From positions 21,090-85,089 of the forward strand of contig JAEWVC010000023.1 in assembly GCA_023459275.1 (NCBI GenBank): 64,000 nt of DNA, read 5' to 3'. The position numbers and the translations under genes were made by a program. Numbering within the stretch: position 1 is the first letter of the stretch; every line of letters starts with the position of its first letter. Source of the stretch: Bacillota bacterium (GTDB taxonomy: Bacteria > Bacillota > Clostridia > Christensenellales > Aristaeellaceae). Below are positions 1 to 9,432 of the stretch, piece by piece. The notes beneath the pieces are model-generated. The model saw only the letters and a program-made list of their open reading frames with translations. It made no database searches and was not told the DNA's origin.

Positions 1-1
1 T

Positions 2-148
2 AAATCCCGGAATCATGCAAACGGAAGCATGGGCCTTGGGCTTTCAATCACAAAAGCAATTGTGGAAGCCCATGGCGGTACGGTCTTGGCTGAAAGCAAG
101 CTTGGGTCAGGATCAGTTTTCAGTATCACCTTACCTGGAAGATTATAA
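2..148 (+). CDS. Sensor histidine kinase, C-terminal end (partial)
   Basis: Only the last 48 codons are inside the window; the reading frame enters from the left edge and stops with TAA at 146-148. The visible piece carries the G2 box of a HATPase_c domain (Gly-Leu-Gly-Leu followed by Ser-Ile) and the usual ending of a histidine kinase, with a His-Gly-Gly turn and a final strand reading Phe-Ser-Ile-Thr-Leu-Pro. This part binds the ATP lid in two-component sensor kinases. The sensor domain and target cannot be known from here. A rho-independent terminator follows about 110 bases downstream, so the kinase is the end of its transcript. Confidence 0.85.
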   Translation, partial: KSRNHANGSMGLGLSITKAIVEAHGGTVLAESKLGSGSVFSITLPGRL

Positions 149-257
149 ATCATAATCCTTAATTTTCTACATCCGCTATCGAATGGTTCATGTATGAAAG
201 AGAGGCTCCGCAAGCAGTCCCTCCCATCCCCTGAATATAAGTGAAATGCCGCAAGGC

Positions 258-305
258 AATGACTGTATCGGGCATGTTTCGCAATGCCGGTACAGTCATT
301 TTTTA
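258..305 (+). terminator. Rho-independent terminator after the kinase gene
   Basis: A 10-bp perfect stem (258-267 with 291-300) has a second short internal stem (271-275 with 284-288) and is followed by a run of T at 299-304. It closes the histidine-kinase transcript. Confidence 0.8.
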
Positions 306-382
306 TAGTCATAAAATCACCATATATAATCCCTATAATACGCCTATAACGCATTGCCTAATTCAGCAGGGAGGCATACCGG

Positions 383-2650
383 TTGAACAGCAATCATGAA
401 CATGAAGAAAGAAACACGGAGAATTTAGTGGACAAGCCGAATGATACGGGCATCACCCCCCCGGCGGAGAACGAATCTGCTGTCTCGGATTTGATGCACA
501 TCCTGGGGTTTGGAAAGAGGAAAGGCGCTGCAAAGAAAACAGCGCCTGCATCCTCTGTCCATGATGATAAACAATTACCCGTGGATTCAGCCCAACCCCT
601 CCCCCCGGTAGAGGCCACAGCACCTCCAGCCGGCGATGTAGCAGATGGTTCTGATAATAGCCTTATAACAACCGGACTATCAACAGATGCGGTCCCCGGC
701 ACTGCATCATTCGATTCTGATGCTTCTTTACCAACACCAATGGTCCCGGCACAAAGGAAACGCATATCAAAGAAAGTCGTATTGATTGCAGCGCTTATGA
801 CTGTATTTGGCGCGGGCTTTGTTTTTGCGCTGCCTTACCTTAACGAGCCTACTCCTCCCAGCGAGGATGTAGTCGCATCCTATTATGGGAAGTACATTAC
901 TGTTGATGAACTGAAGAAGGTCATCGTTCTTGAGCAAGCAAAGGAAAGCGAGCACGCATACTGCGAAAAGCACGGCTACGATCATTCAAAGTGTGACCCC
1001 ACTGAAGCATGTGAGGCGCATCCAATTGATACGCTTGAAGGATACCGGCAGATGGTCACCAACTTTGCCGTCGAGCAGATTATCCAGGAATGGGCGTCGG
1101 CACAAGGGATCACCCAGCGTGAGGATGTTCAGCATGGCTTGAAAGACATGGTGGAGAATGCAAGCGTGAACCAGCTGCTTGATCAATTGCATGCGACAGA
1201 GATCACACCGGAGTCCATATCAAGCTGGGAGGTTCAGCAATACTACGATGATAACCTGGACACATATACCGGAAAGGCGCTCTCTGAGGTGGAAGATGAA
1301 ATCAGGCAGATTTTAGTCTCACAAAAGGATGCGGATTTCTTTACGCAATACATAGAGGAACTCAAGCAAACAGCCGGTTTGCAGGTGGACCTTGATATTC
1401 TCAAGGTGTCGGAGCCTACGGAAACTGAGATTACCGCTTACTACAATGAAAACATCGATCTTCTTACAATTCCCGAAACCGCCCAGGTATTGGAAATCAA
1501 AATAACTTCCGGCGATGTTCAAAGCTTGGGAACAGAAGCGATCCGGAAAATACGGTCCGGCGAAAGCTTCGAAAGCGTAGCTGCCGCTTATGATCCGGAT
1601 GGGAAGGCCGGAGAACTTACTGTAGCAAAGGGGGCTGGAGATGATGCGATATCGGCAGTCGTATGGAGCATGCAGCCCGGCGATATCAGCGATCCCATCG
1701 CCAATGCGGATCAGTCGGTCAGCATCCTTAAGCTGGCCGGTGTAACAGATGCGGGTACCCGTCCTCTTTCTGAAGTGAAGTCTTATATCCGTCTCATTCT
1801 GCTTCAGGAGAATATGGACAGTGAATATGCATTGCGCAAGGACGAGGCGCTATTCACCGTTCACGGCAGGCGCTATACCCTCGGTGAGTTTTATACGGAA
1901 TTCAAGGAGCTTTCCCCGGAATATCAGTCACAGTTCCTGACGTATGAGCAAAAACAGCAGTTGGCTGAGCAATTGATCGTAAAAGAGCTTTTGCTTGAGA
2001 AAACCGGGGACAGCAGCACAAACGAGGCGGATGAACACCGGATGGAAGAACTAAAAATTCAATATCTGGCACAAATCCTTCACCAGCAGGAGGTGGATGA
2101 AAAGCTGACCGCTCCAACGGAAGAAGAAATGCAAAAGTTCTATAACGAGAATAAGAAAAGCCTTGCCATTCCCGCCAGCGTTCAAATCAGCTTGATCTGG
2201 ATAGATCAGGGCGCAAACGGTGAGAAAACGGAGCAGGCAAAGAAAAAGGCAGAGGAAGCCTTGGCACTTCTTAAGAGCGGGACAGACTTCGCAGAGGTAG
2301 CCAAACAGTATTCGGAAGACAGTTCTGCTCCGATTGGCGGCGAAATAGCCGGTGCATTTGATCAGAGTCATCTTCCGCCGGAATTAGGGACGGCAATATT
2401 CACGCTGAAACCTGGTGAGAACACCGGTATCCTTGATTATGACTATGGCTATTTCATCATTAAAGTACTCCAAAGAGCAGAAGAACGCCAAATGACATAC
2501 GAGGAATCGGCTGGTGAGATTCAGGCGTATCTCAGTGACGAAAAGCATCATCAGGCCGAATCCCAAATGGAACAGCTCTTGTTGGAAAATGCGGATTTCA
2601 CCATTTATGATAAAACGCTGCGCAGGCTTCTTGAGCAGCAAAATCGGTAA
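383..2650 (+). CDS. Membrane-anchored parvulin-type peptidyl-prolyl isomerase (SurA/PrsA-like)
   Basis: The start is a TTG at 383 with GGGAGG eight bases upstream. Residues 1-130 are a long polar, Pro/Ser-rich cytoplasmic tail; residues about 131-152 form one membrane segment after Lys-Lys, so the rest faces outside. A SurA_N-like helical region follows, with a His/Cys-rich stretch near residues 190-213 that could bind metal. Two parvulin domains are visible, about 350-460 and 590-700; the second is well conserved (Phe-Ala-Glu-Val-Ala, Ser-Glu-Asp-Ser, Gly-Gly-Glu). Expected role: folding of exported proteins at the membrane surface. The two isomerase domains and the long N-terminal tail make it larger than PrsA (about 300 residues). 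It heads the operon with three SPFH genes, which suggests a shared role in membrane-protein quality control. Confidence 0.85.
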   Translation: MNSNHEHEERNTENLVDKPNDTGITPPAENESAVSDLMHILGFGKRKGAAKKTAPASSVHDDKQLPVDSAQPLPPVEATAPPAGDVADGSDNSLITTGLSTDAVPGTASFDSDASLPTPMVPAQRKRISKKVVLIAALMTVFGAGFVFALPYLNEPTPPSEDVVASYYGKYITVDELKKVIVLEQAKESEHAYCEKHGYDHSKCDPTEACEAHPIDTLEGYRQMVTNFAVEQIIQEWASAQGITQREDVQHGLKDMVENASVNQLLDQLHATEITPESISSWEVQQYYDDNLDTYTGKALSEVEDEIRQILVSQKDADFFTQYIEELKQTAGLQVDLDILKVSEPTETEITAYYNENIDLLTIPETAQVLEIKITSGDVQSLGTEAIRKIRSGESFESVAAAYDPDGKAGELTVAKGAGDDAISAVVWSMQPGDISDPIANADQSVSILKLAGVTDAGTRPLSEVKSYIRLILLQENMDSEYALRKDEALFTVHGRRYTLGEFYTEFKELSPEYQSQFLTYEQKQQLAEQLIVKELLLEKTGDSSTNEADEHRMEELKIQYLAQILHQQEVDEKLTAPTEEEMQKFYNENKKSLAIPASVQISLIWIDQGANGEKTEQAKKKAEEALALLKSGTDFAEVAKQYSEDSSAPIGGEIAGAFDQSHLPPELGTAIFTLKPGENTGILDYDYGYFIIKVLQRAEERQMTYEESAGEIQAYLSDEKHHQAESQMEQLLLENADFTIYDKTLRRLLEQQNR

Positions 2651-2676
2651 GCGGCATAAAGGAGGCAACGGACTTC

Positions 2677-2841
2677 ATGAATAGGCCCGGAACAAAAAAG
2701 CTTTGGTGGTTTGGTGCATGTGGGATTCGGACGATTGCTTACGCGTTCAAAAAGATGCCGGAGGGTGGGCTGCCGGTACCGCCCGACACGCCGCCGGATA
2801 TAGCAAGCAGCCTCTCCTTCGGGCCGAATACTGGTGAATAG
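2677..2841 (+). CDS. Small protein of 54 residues in the SPFH operon
   Basis: ATG at 2677 has an excellent AAGGAGG site at 2659-2665, and the frame stops at 2839-2841. The protein starts Met-Asn-Arg-Pro-Gly with a Trp-Trp pair and a short hydrophobic stretch, then a Pro-rich tail (Val-Pro-Pro-Asp-Thr-Pro-Pro). I do not recognise a family. It lies between the isomerase and the cation-facilitator/SPFH gene and ends ten bases before the latter's start, so it is probably co-translated with it. It could be a small membrane-surface regulator of the SPFH proteins; that is inference only. Confidence 0.6.
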   Translation: MNRPGTKKLWWFGACGIRTIAYAFKKMPEGGLPVPPDTPPDIASSLSFGPNTGE

Positions 2842-2851
2842 GGGTGCTATT

Positions 2852-4387
2852 ATGAAAAGAAAAGAAAAGACGGTTTTGATCTCCATCTTTGCAAACATCA
2901 TTTTGATCGCTTTGCGCTTTTTCCTGGCAGATATCTCAGGGAGCATTGGCCTTTCGGCAAACGCATGGCATTCATTCACCGATGTATTTGTTTCTTCTGT
3001 TGTTTTTTTGGGGCTTTTGCTGACCAGGCTTGGCGCAAAAAAGTTCAAGTCGTCCGTAGGGAAAGCTGAACATGTGCTGGCCATTTTCGTATCCGTCTTC
3101 ATTTTCTACATGGGTGTTGAAATTCTGTCTGATGCGCTGGGCGGTGAGGCGACAGAGCTAAGATATGTACCGTTTGTGGCAGCCGGAGCCTTTGTTGGGA
3201 TCATCATCAACTACTTTATGGCGCGCTATAAGATATATGTCGGCGAACAGACAGGCTCGGAAAGCCTGATTGCCGATGGGTATCATTCCAAAATGGATAT
3301 GTACTGTTCCATTGCTGTACTCATAGGCCTGCTAGGTTCCCTGTTTGGCATGCCCAGTCTGGATAAGATTTCCGCCATCATTGCCATGGTACTTTTAATG
3401 GTGGCAGCTTATGAAATTTTTACATCAAATTTCATGGCGCTGCGTCATCCCCAGCGTCAAACCAATGATGCAAATCATGTCCACCATCACCATCATTCCT
3501 TCCGTGGAAACAAGAAAATGTACATTGGCATGGGTGCTATTTTGCTTAGTGCTTACCTGCTGTCCGGTATCTATTTTGTCAGATGGGACGAGGTAGGCAT
3601 CGTGCGGAGATTCGGTTCCATAGTGAATGACAATGCCGCACCGGGAATCCATTACCGTCTGCCTGCCCCGTTTGAGCAGGTTACACTGGTCAGAAAAGAT
3701 AATGTTCGAAAAGTCGAGACCGGGCTGCAAGAGCTTTTGACTGGCGACACGAACCTGATTAATGTGAACATGTCGGTTCATTACAAGGTCAGCAGCGCAA
3801 GCGATTATTTGTTGAATGTCAGCGACACTGAAACGCTGATTAGCGCAAGTGCAACTACCAGCATACGTGAGATAGTCGGCCAAAGCAATATCGATTACCT
3901 GCTGACCGAAGGCAAGGCATTGGTGGAACAGCAGGCGCAGGCGTCGCTGCAGAGTACAATGGACCGGAACAAAACCGGCATCCGTATCGTAGGCGTGCAG
4001 CTTGTGGCTGTTTCCCCGCCCAATAGTGTTGTCGCCAGCTTTCAGGACCTGGCCAGCGCAAGGCAGGATAAAGTCATTTACGTAAATGAGGCTATGCGCT
4101 ATCAGAACACCGTTATTCCCCAGGCGAATGCCAATGCGTATAAATTGATTTCTGAGGCCGAGGCATATAGGGACCAGAAGATCAAAACAGCGGAAGGGGA
4201 CGCTGCCCTGTTCGTCCAAAAACTGGCCGCATATTCTTCTTTTTCGGCTGTAACAAGGTTCAGGCTCTATATGGAATCGATGGATCAGCTGTTGCCTGAT
4301 GCCAAGAAAATATTGCTGGGGGCCAATGTGAAAATAGACAACGCGGAGCTCTGGATAGCCAATAACATGACTGGAGGAAATGAGTAA
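2852..4387 (+). CDS. Cation-diffusion-facilitator-like domain fused to an SPFH/HflK-like domain
   Basis: The first 210 residues look like the membrane domain of a CDF transporter: several hydrophobic helices, with His and Asp in the second helix (His-Ser-Phe-Thr-Asp) and a matching Asp-Gly-Tyr-His motif in a later helix, the two metal-site positions of that family. A His-rich linker (five His in a row near residue 213) leads to one more membrane segment (about 223-243) and a full SPFH domain with the typical Asp-Glu-X-Gly-Ile-Val-Arg-Arg-Phe-Gly opening and an Ala/Glu-rich coiled coil. The ATG at 2852 is chosen over an upstream in-frame GTG (2834) because GGGG sits seven bases before it. HflK partners FtsH protease in other bacteria. 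The fusion itself is unusual. The stop overlaps the next ATG by one base. Confidence 0.85.
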   Translation: MKRKEKTVLISIFANIILIALRFFLADISGSIGLSANAWHSFTDVFVSSVVFLGLLLTRLGAKKFKSSVGKAEHVLAIFVSVFIFYMGVEILSDALGGEATELRYVPFVAAGAFVGIIINYFMARYKIYVGEQTGSESLIADGYHSKMDMYCSIAVLIGLLGSLFGMPSLDKISAIIAMVLLMVAAYEIFTSNFMALRHPQRQTNDANHVHHHHHSFRGNKKMYIGMGAILLSAYLLSGIYFVRWDEVGIVRRFGSIVNDNAAPGIHYRLPAPFEQVTLVRKDNVRKVETGLQELLTGDTNLINVNMSVHYKVSSASDYLLNVSDTETLISASATTSIREIVGQSNIDYLLTEGKALVEQQAQASLQSTMDRNKTGIRIVGVQLVAVSPPNSVVASFQDLASARQDKVIYVNEAMRYQNTVIPQANANAYKLISEAEAYRDQKIKTAEGDAALFVQKLAAYSSFSAVTRFRLYMESMDQLLPDAKKILLGANVKIDNAELWIANNMTGGNE

Positions 4388-5304
4388 TGGGTAAAGCAGT
4401 ATCCACCGCCGCTGATCACAAACCGGGTAAAAAGGTAATTCTGGGAGTCCTGTTGACTGCTATCCTGCTGTTCTTAAGCCTGATTCTCTATACGGTCGAT
4501 GTTACGGAGTATGCTGTTGTCACGCAATTTGGAAACCCTGTGGCTGCTGTTGACCGGCCGGGACTCAAGCTCAAGCTTCCTGATCCGATTCAATCCGTAC
4601 AGAGGATGGACAAGCGCATACAGGTATATCAAACTGATTCCATAAATCTCTTAACGCTCGATAAAAAAAGTGTCGCCATCGACTATTATGGCACATGGAA
4701 GATTGTAGACCCTATCCTTTTTATGAAAACAGTCAAGGACAAAATTGGCGCAGAGGCAAGGCTTCTGGATGTGTTCTCCTCCAGCCTGGGTGTTCAACTG
4801 GGCAAGTACAATCTGGACCAGCTTGTGAATATCGATACCGAAAAGCTACAGCTTGGCACCATGATGCAGGAAACCGTTTCTTACGCCAAAGAGCGTGCGG
4901 CTGAATATGGCATCGAGGTTGTCGATACGCAAATCCGCATTCTTAACTTTCCTGAGGCAAACAAGCAGAGCGTGTATGACCGCATGAAGGCCGAGCGTGA
5001 ACAAATGGCACAGAAATACCGGTCTGAAGGCAGCGAGGAGGCATCCAAAATCCGCTCGGATGCCAATAAGGAGCAGCAGATCATATTATCGGAGGCCAAC
5101 AAGCAGGCACAGCAGGTCAAGGGCGAGGGTGACGCACAGGCTATTCGTATCTACGGGGAAGCCTTCCAAAAAGACCCGGAATTCTACAAATTCATTCGTA
5201 CCCTTGAAACATACGAAAAGACAATTGATGAAAACACTACGCTTATTTTGCCCTCTACCGCAGAAATCCTCAAGTATCTGAGCGGCAACAGCACTGGGTA
5301 TTAA
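4387..5304 (+). CDS. hflC: HflC-like SPFH membrane protein
   Basis: 305 residues with one N-terminal membrane helix (about 17-37), then the SPFH domain (Thr-Glu-Tyr-Ala-Val-Val-Thr-Gln-Phe-Gly) and the long charged, Ala/Glu-rich helix that ends in Glu-X-Tyr-Lys-Phe-Ile-Arg-Thr-Leu-X-X-Tyr, a typical HflC ending. HflC and HflK form a large membrane cage around FtsH and modulate its proteolysis. It overlaps the preceding SPFH gene by one base and is followed after 17 bases by another HflK-like gene, which fits alternating HflK/HflC subunits. The family call is firm; the FtsH partnership is assumed from known homologues. Confidence 0.85.
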   Translation: MGKAVSTAADHKPGKKVILGVLLTAILLFLSLILYTVDVTEYAVVTQFGNPVAAVDRPGLKLKLPDPIQSVQRMDKRIQVYQTDSINLLTLDKKSVAIDYYGTWKIVDPILFMKTVKDKIGAEARLLDVFSSSLGVQLGKYNLDQLVNIDTEKLQLGTMMQETVSYAKERAAEYGIEVVDTQIRILNFPEANKQSVYDRMKAEREQMAQKYRSEGSEEASKIRSDANKEQQIILSEANKQAQQVKGEGDAQAIRIYGEAFQKDPEFYKFIRTLETYEKTIDENTTLILPSTAEILKYLSGNSTGY

Positions 5305-5321
5305 GAAGGAGCGGTGTATCC

Positions 5322-6476
5322 ATGAGTGATGAATTCAATAACTCTCCCGGTTTGGAAAAAAATCCCGACCTCGTTGACAAGAAAAAGAAGTTCAGAGCAA
5401 AGGGGATAAAGCTGCCTCCTCAATTCAAACCCAGCCAAGTGCTGGCAAGATTAAGAGCCATCCGCATCCCCTCTACGACCAAGGATGGCTCGGCTGTCAG
5501 CGATATTAAAAAGGCGTTCAGCCATCTGAACCCTAAAAAAGTTTTCATATCTCTGCTGCTGGGGATCTTAGGCATTTATCTGCTCACAGGCATATACATC
5601 GTAAATCCGGGTGAGCAGGCTGTAATCAGGCGGTTTGGGGCAGTTTTGCCGCAAACCATCAGCGAAGGCATTCATTACAGGCTTCCCTATCCCATTGACA
5701 AAGTACAAAAGGTTAGCGTATCGGAAGTTCGCCGGGCGGACATCGGTATGAGCCTACCGGATCACATCCATCAGGGTGATGATACCCCTCAAGACATACA
5801 GCTGCTCACAGGGGATGAAAACATCATCACCTCCCAGGCTATTGTCCACTACAAGGTGAAGGATGCCGCCCAATTTCTATACAATGTGAATGGAAATAGC
5901 GAGCAGTTGGTGCGCTATAGCGTTGAGGCATCCCTTGTTAAGCTGATGGCCAATATGGCTGTTGATGATATATTAAGCACCGGAAAAATTCAGGCCCAGA
6001 GTTCGATCCTGCAAAATACCCAGGAGATGCTGGACCTGTACGGAGCCGGTATACAAATCACTGCCTTCAATATTCAAGCCATTACGCCGCCAGGTATTGT
6101 TGCTTCGGCATTTCTGGATGTGACTACAGCAAAGGAAGAGAAAGAAAAGGTCATCAACGAAGCAAACGGTTATTACAATACTACGATCCCCAAGGCACGT
6201 GCGGAAGCCAACAATATCGTTTCTCAGGCAGAAGCCTATAAAACCGAACAGATCAATGCCGCTACCGGCGAAGCGGAGAGGTTTTTGAACATGCTGCAGG
6301 AGTATCAAAAAAACAGCAGGATATATACGGAGGATACCACCAAATACCGCCTGCTGCTGGAGACGTTTGAGAAAATTCTCCCCAAGGTCAAAAAGTACAT
6401 TGTCGACTCCAGCGATGGCAGCGTAGATATCAAAATGTTTGATCCCAGTGTCGCCAGCGGCTTGGCCGGTAATTAA
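5322..6476 (+). CDS. hflK: HflK-like SPFH membrane protein
   Basis: 384 residues; ATG at 5322 preceded by AAGAAGGAG. A basic, cytoplasmic N-terminus of about 75 residues comes before one membrane helix (about 76-94), followed by the SPFH core (Pro-Gly-Glu-Gln-Ala-Val-Ile-Arg-Arg-Phe-Gly) with the Leu-Leu-Thr-Gly-Asp-Glu-Asn motif of HflK and a coiled coil. It is a paralogue of the SPFH half of the product at 2852-4387, so the operon makes two HflK-like and one HflC-like subunits. It is the last gene before a GC-rich hairpin at 6482-6524. Confidence 0.85.
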   Translation: MSDEFNNSPGLEKNPDLVDKKKKFRAKGIKLPPQFKPSQVLARLRAIRIPSTTKDGSAVSDIKKAFSHLNPKKVFISLLLGILGIYLLTGIYIVNPGEQAVIRRFGAVLPQTISEGIHYRLPYPIDKVQKVSVSEVRRADIGMSLPDHIHQGDDTPQDIQLLTGDENIITSQAIVHYKVKDAAQFLYNVNGNSEQLVRYSVEASLVKLMANMAVDDILSTGKIQAQSSILQNTQEMLDLYGAGIQITAFNIQAITPPGIVASAFLDVTTAKEEKEKVINEANGYYNTTIPKARAEANNIVSQAEAYKTEQINAATGEAERFLNMLQEYQKNSRIYTEDTTKYRLLLETFEKILPKVKKYIVDSSDGSVDIKMFDPSVASGLAGN

Positions 6477-6481
6477 TCGGA

Positions 6482-6524
6482 CGGCAGGGCAGTAACCCAA
6501 ATCAATGCAGGGGTTGCCCTGCCG
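6482..6524 (+). terminator. Strong hairpin after the SPFH operon
   Basis: Bases 6482-6498 pair with 6510-6524 (CGGCAGGGC against GCCCTGCCG, continued by AACCC/GGGTT). There is no T tract, so termination efficiency is uncertain. The rest of 6525-6654 shows no gene. Confidence 0.55.
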
Positions 6525-6668
6525 CCCCCAAAGCACGGGATTGGCCATCAAGTACGAGAGCTTGGGAAGTCAATAAGGGCGTCCGTGCTGGGTATGGTCC
6601 GTTTGAAGCTTTCCCGTGTTCGTCACGGATATATAGTCCATATTTCTATGCACTGAGAGGAGGCGCTA

Positions 6669-8468
6669 ATGCTTAAGTTTTGTCGGATGGCTGCTCTGAT
6701 TTCAGCCATTGCCCTGTTCCTCATCTGCCTGCCCACCCTGGCGGAGGGGGAATTGGCTTTTGTTGACCTGCCGCAGGAAATCCGCCCAGGGAAGCTGATC
6801 ATGATCAGCTTCACAGCTACGCTTCCTGATAATGTAGATATCTCCCTGGTGGATGAATCGGGTACTGCGACGATGCTATATAAAGACTTCCCAGCAAAAG
6901 CCGGGAAAAACAATTTCGCCTTCGGGGGAATGTCGGATAACACCGCCTTCCCGCCCGGTGTTTATAAACTGCAGGCTGTGGCATCCGATAGCAGCGCCTC
7001 GGCGGATTTGACAATTGGACTTGAAAGTCCTGTAGTCATAAACGTCATCCCCAGTGATATACAGATTGTTCCGGGAGTACCATGGTATATAAGTGTGGAG
7101 ACAAACATGCAAGGCATACTAACTGTACTTCTGGATAACCAGAACATTATATATGAAGGAACAGTGAATGCCGGAGTAAATGAAATCCCCTGGGATGGCA
7201 CGGTAACCGGCATGGCACCTCCCCCGGGAGACTATTCGCTCGTAGTACAGCTTAAGGACAGTACAGGCTATCTATCCAATGCACATTTCATCACCGTTAC
7301 GCTGACGGATGCAACGCTTGGGGCCGAAAGCATGCCCGAAGATTCCATAAGCTTATCCCAGGATATTACAAACCCGCCTGAAGAAGTCATGAGCCTATCC
7401 GAAGAACCGGCAAGTTCGCAGGAAGTAACCGCAAAGCCGGACGGCACGGCTGCAGCTCCCGTTGAATTCAGCCCTTATCCTTCCAACGGTGAACTGAATT
7501 ATTGGACGCTGCCGATGGACATCACCAATGAGGCGGCTATCTGGGAAGTGATGATGCAGCCTATTACCGTCTTGGACGGCAATCAGAAATCATCCTATAA
7601 GCTTCGTGCCAGCCCAGAAGATGATGCCGAAGCTGTAGGAGAGATCACCTATTTTTCCCAGGGTGTGCGTGTGCTGGAAACCCTGGATAACGGCTGGAGC
7701 CTGATCGAAGCATATTCCAGTTCCTTCCATAACAGCACCGTCAAGGTATATGGCGAAATGGTTCAGGGTTATGTAAAGACCGGCCTCTTGCAAACCAAAA
7801 AACCGTCTCAAAAGATGGGGCTTATCATTGACAAGCTCACGCAGCGGATGTACGTTTTCAAGGATGGAAAACTGTATACGGAGCTTCTGATTTCCACAGG
7901 CTTGGTGGAAGACCCCAATAAGCTATACACCGAAACCCAGGCGGGAGACTACATTCTTGTCAGCAAAGTCGGCCTATTCATGTCCGATAATCTGCGTTGT
8001 GATATGGCCATCCGATTCAATAGCGGCAACCTGATCCATGAGGTGCCTCATACCCTTCGGGCTGATGGAAGCCGTTACTACGACAAAACGGAAGCCAAGC
8101 TGGGATATAAGGCCAGCCATGGCTGCGTCCGCATCCAGCGCAAAAAAAGCCCTGAGGGCGTGAATATGCAGTGGATCTGGAACAATTATGAGAAGAACAC
8201 ACGGGTCCTCATATGGGAAGATTATAAGGGAAGGCAGATACCTATTCCCGACGCGGACACGCCTATATACTATAACCCCGATGGTGGCTCCTACTATCAT
8301 CGTGTCGCCAACTGCCTGGATGTGAGAGAGAAATTCTTGCCGCTTACCCCCTTCAATTATGGTCAGCTGGAAGAAAGCGCCTTTGCCTCTCTCACCCGCT
8401 GCGCCGCCTGTGCGCCGCCCATGCGGGAAAGCGAACTGGTAGCCATCAACGCGGCATACGCGGAGTAA
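6669..8468 (+). CDS. Secreted L,D-transpeptidase (YkuD) with Ig-like and SH3 domains
   Basis: ATG at 6669 follows GAGAGGAGG. A signal peptide covers about residues 1-26. Two FlgD-like/Ig-like beta domains follow (about 30-110 and 130-210), a Ser/Glu/Pro linker, an SH3b-like wall-binding domain (about 305-365) and a YkuD catalytic domain (about 380-510) with the catalytic Ser-His-Gly-Cys-Val-Arg motif near residue 483. The C-terminus (about 530-599) has a small Cys-containing module with Cys-Ala-Ala-Cys, seen in some clostridial wall proteins. L,D-transpeptidases make 3-3 peptide crosslinks in peptidoglycan using the Cys nucleophile. It is preceded by about 190 bases without a gene and appears monocistronic. 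Confidence 0.9.
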   Translation: MLKFCRMAALISAIALFLICLPTLAEGELAFVDLPQEIRPGKLIMISFTATLPDNVDISLVDESGTATMLYKDFPAKAGKNNFAFGGMSDNTAFPPGVYKLQAVASDSSASADLTIGLESPVVINVIPSDIQIVPGVPWYISVETNMQGILTVLLDNQNIIYEGTVNAGVNEIPWDGTVTGMAPPPGDYSLVVQLKDSTGYLSNAHFITVTLTDATLGAESMPEDSISLSQDITNPPEEVMSLSEEPASSQEVTAKPDGTAAAPVEFSPYPSNGELNYWTLPMDITNEAAIWEVMMQPITVLDGNQKSSYKLRASPEDDAEAVGEITYFSQGVRVLETLDNGWSLIEAYSSSFHNSTVKVYGEMVQGYVKTGLLQTKKPSQKMGLIIDKLTQRMYVFKDGKLYTELLISTGLVEDPNKLYTETQAGDYILVSKVGLFMSDNLRCDMAIRFNSGNLIHEVPHTLRADGSRYYDKTEAKLGYKASHGCVRIQRKKSPEGVNMQWIWNNYEKNTRVLIWEDYKGRQIPIPDADTPIYYNPDGGSYYHRVANCLDVREKFLPLTPFNYGQLEESAFASLTRCAACAPPMRESELVAINAAYAE

Positions 8469-8887
8469 GAGAGAATATAACTGGATGTGCTATGGAGACG
8501 GGGTACCGTTTTCATGGCACTATCATTGTATCGGACAAAGGAATACAGATGGCATTCCGGCATCAAGACACCAGTTGCGAGAATATGGGGGAAGAATGTG
8601 ACTCAAGTTCTTTCTATTAATATAGTAGGCTTCACTATATATGCAGGATACAATTGCTGGATGCATTGCCCACATGACGGCCGCGTCTCCAGTGAATCAA
8701 TTAATATAAGTACAAGCCCACAAAAGATGACGCCTGAATGAATTTACCGGTATGGGATCATACACAAAAAGCTATGTATGACAGCCCACAGGCTGATATA
8801 ACCATATACTTTGCTTGTACTTCTGTGAATTACTTTGTACAGCGCACGATGTGACTGTTATCAACTGTCTTTAATACAATAACATAC
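8469..8887. other. Non-coding stretch
   Basis: No supported gene. The one open frame here (8487-8741) has no ribosome binding site and composition unlike a protein. The stretch is AT-rich and probably contains the promoter of the sigma-like gene at 8972, but I cannot fix a -35/-10 pair with confidence. Confidence 0.5.
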
Positions 8888-8935
8888 GAGCCTGACAAGT
8901 AGCTGAAAGCTATATGTCAGGCTCTTTCTTTGCTT
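8888..8935 (+). terminator. Hairpin with T-rich tail
   Basis: Bases 8888-8897 pair perfectly with 8915-8924 and a T-rich tail follows. It lies 37 bases before the start of the sigma-like gene, so it may end an upstream transcript or attenuate that gene. Confidence 0.7.
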
Positions 8936-8971
8936 TCGGTTGGCTTGTCATGCTCCAAAAGGAGCTTGGCA

Positions 8972-9373
8972 ATGAAGGTAAGGTATGAATTTGTTACTGG
9001 AGAAAAAACGGAATTTGATGTGAGTGAGGAATTAGGCGCGGAGATTACGGTCATAGAGAAATCTGAAAATCGAAGGGAACGAATTGAAACTCGGCGGCAT
9101 CACTCTTTGAATCATATGGATTATGAAGGTGCGATATTTGCCGACAATATAGACATAGGCAACGATGTAGAGAAAAATCTTGACCATGCATTGCTTCATA
9201 ATGCTATGGACCATTTATTGCCCCATCAGAAAGATTTGGTTTTTAAGGTATTCTATGAAGGTGAAACCATAGAGAGCATTGCCAGGAAAGAAGGCGTATC
9301 TGGCCAGGCCATTAGTAATCGGCTTGCTAAAGCTCTTGCAAAAATGAAAAAGAGATTTGCTGTAAAGGAATAA
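8972..9373 (+). CDS. Small sigma-70 region 4-like protein
   Basis: 133 residues. I start at ATG 8972 (AAAGGAGC nine bases upstream) and not at the upstream in-frame start at 8930, which would begin inside the hairpin tail. Residues about 70-128 are a sigma-70 region 4 helix-turn-helix: His-Gln-Lys-Asp-Leu-Val then Glu-Ser-Ile-Ala-Arg-Lys-Glu-Gly-Val-Ser and Ala-Ile-Ser-Asn-Arg-Leu. There is no region 2, so it cannot act alone as a full sigma factor. Such short sigma-like proteins are common in integrative elements and phages of Bacillota. It stands alone between the transpeptidase and the minus-strand ArsR operon. Confidence 0.75.
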   Translation: MKVRYEFVTGEKTEFDVSEELGAEITVIEKSENRRERIETRRHHSLNHMDYEGAIFADNIDIGNDVEKNLDHALLHNAMDHLLPHQKDLVFKVFYEGETIESIARKEGVSGQAISNRLAKALAKMKKRFAVKE

Positions 9374-9432
9374 GGTTGGTATGTAAGAGAATCTTCATTA
9401 TATATGTTCCTTCCGTCATCCTAAACAAGGAG

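Noticed and set aside
8487..8741. Open frame of 84 codons after the transpeptidase
   Set aside because: No ribosome binding site, no family features and composition like non-coding DNA.
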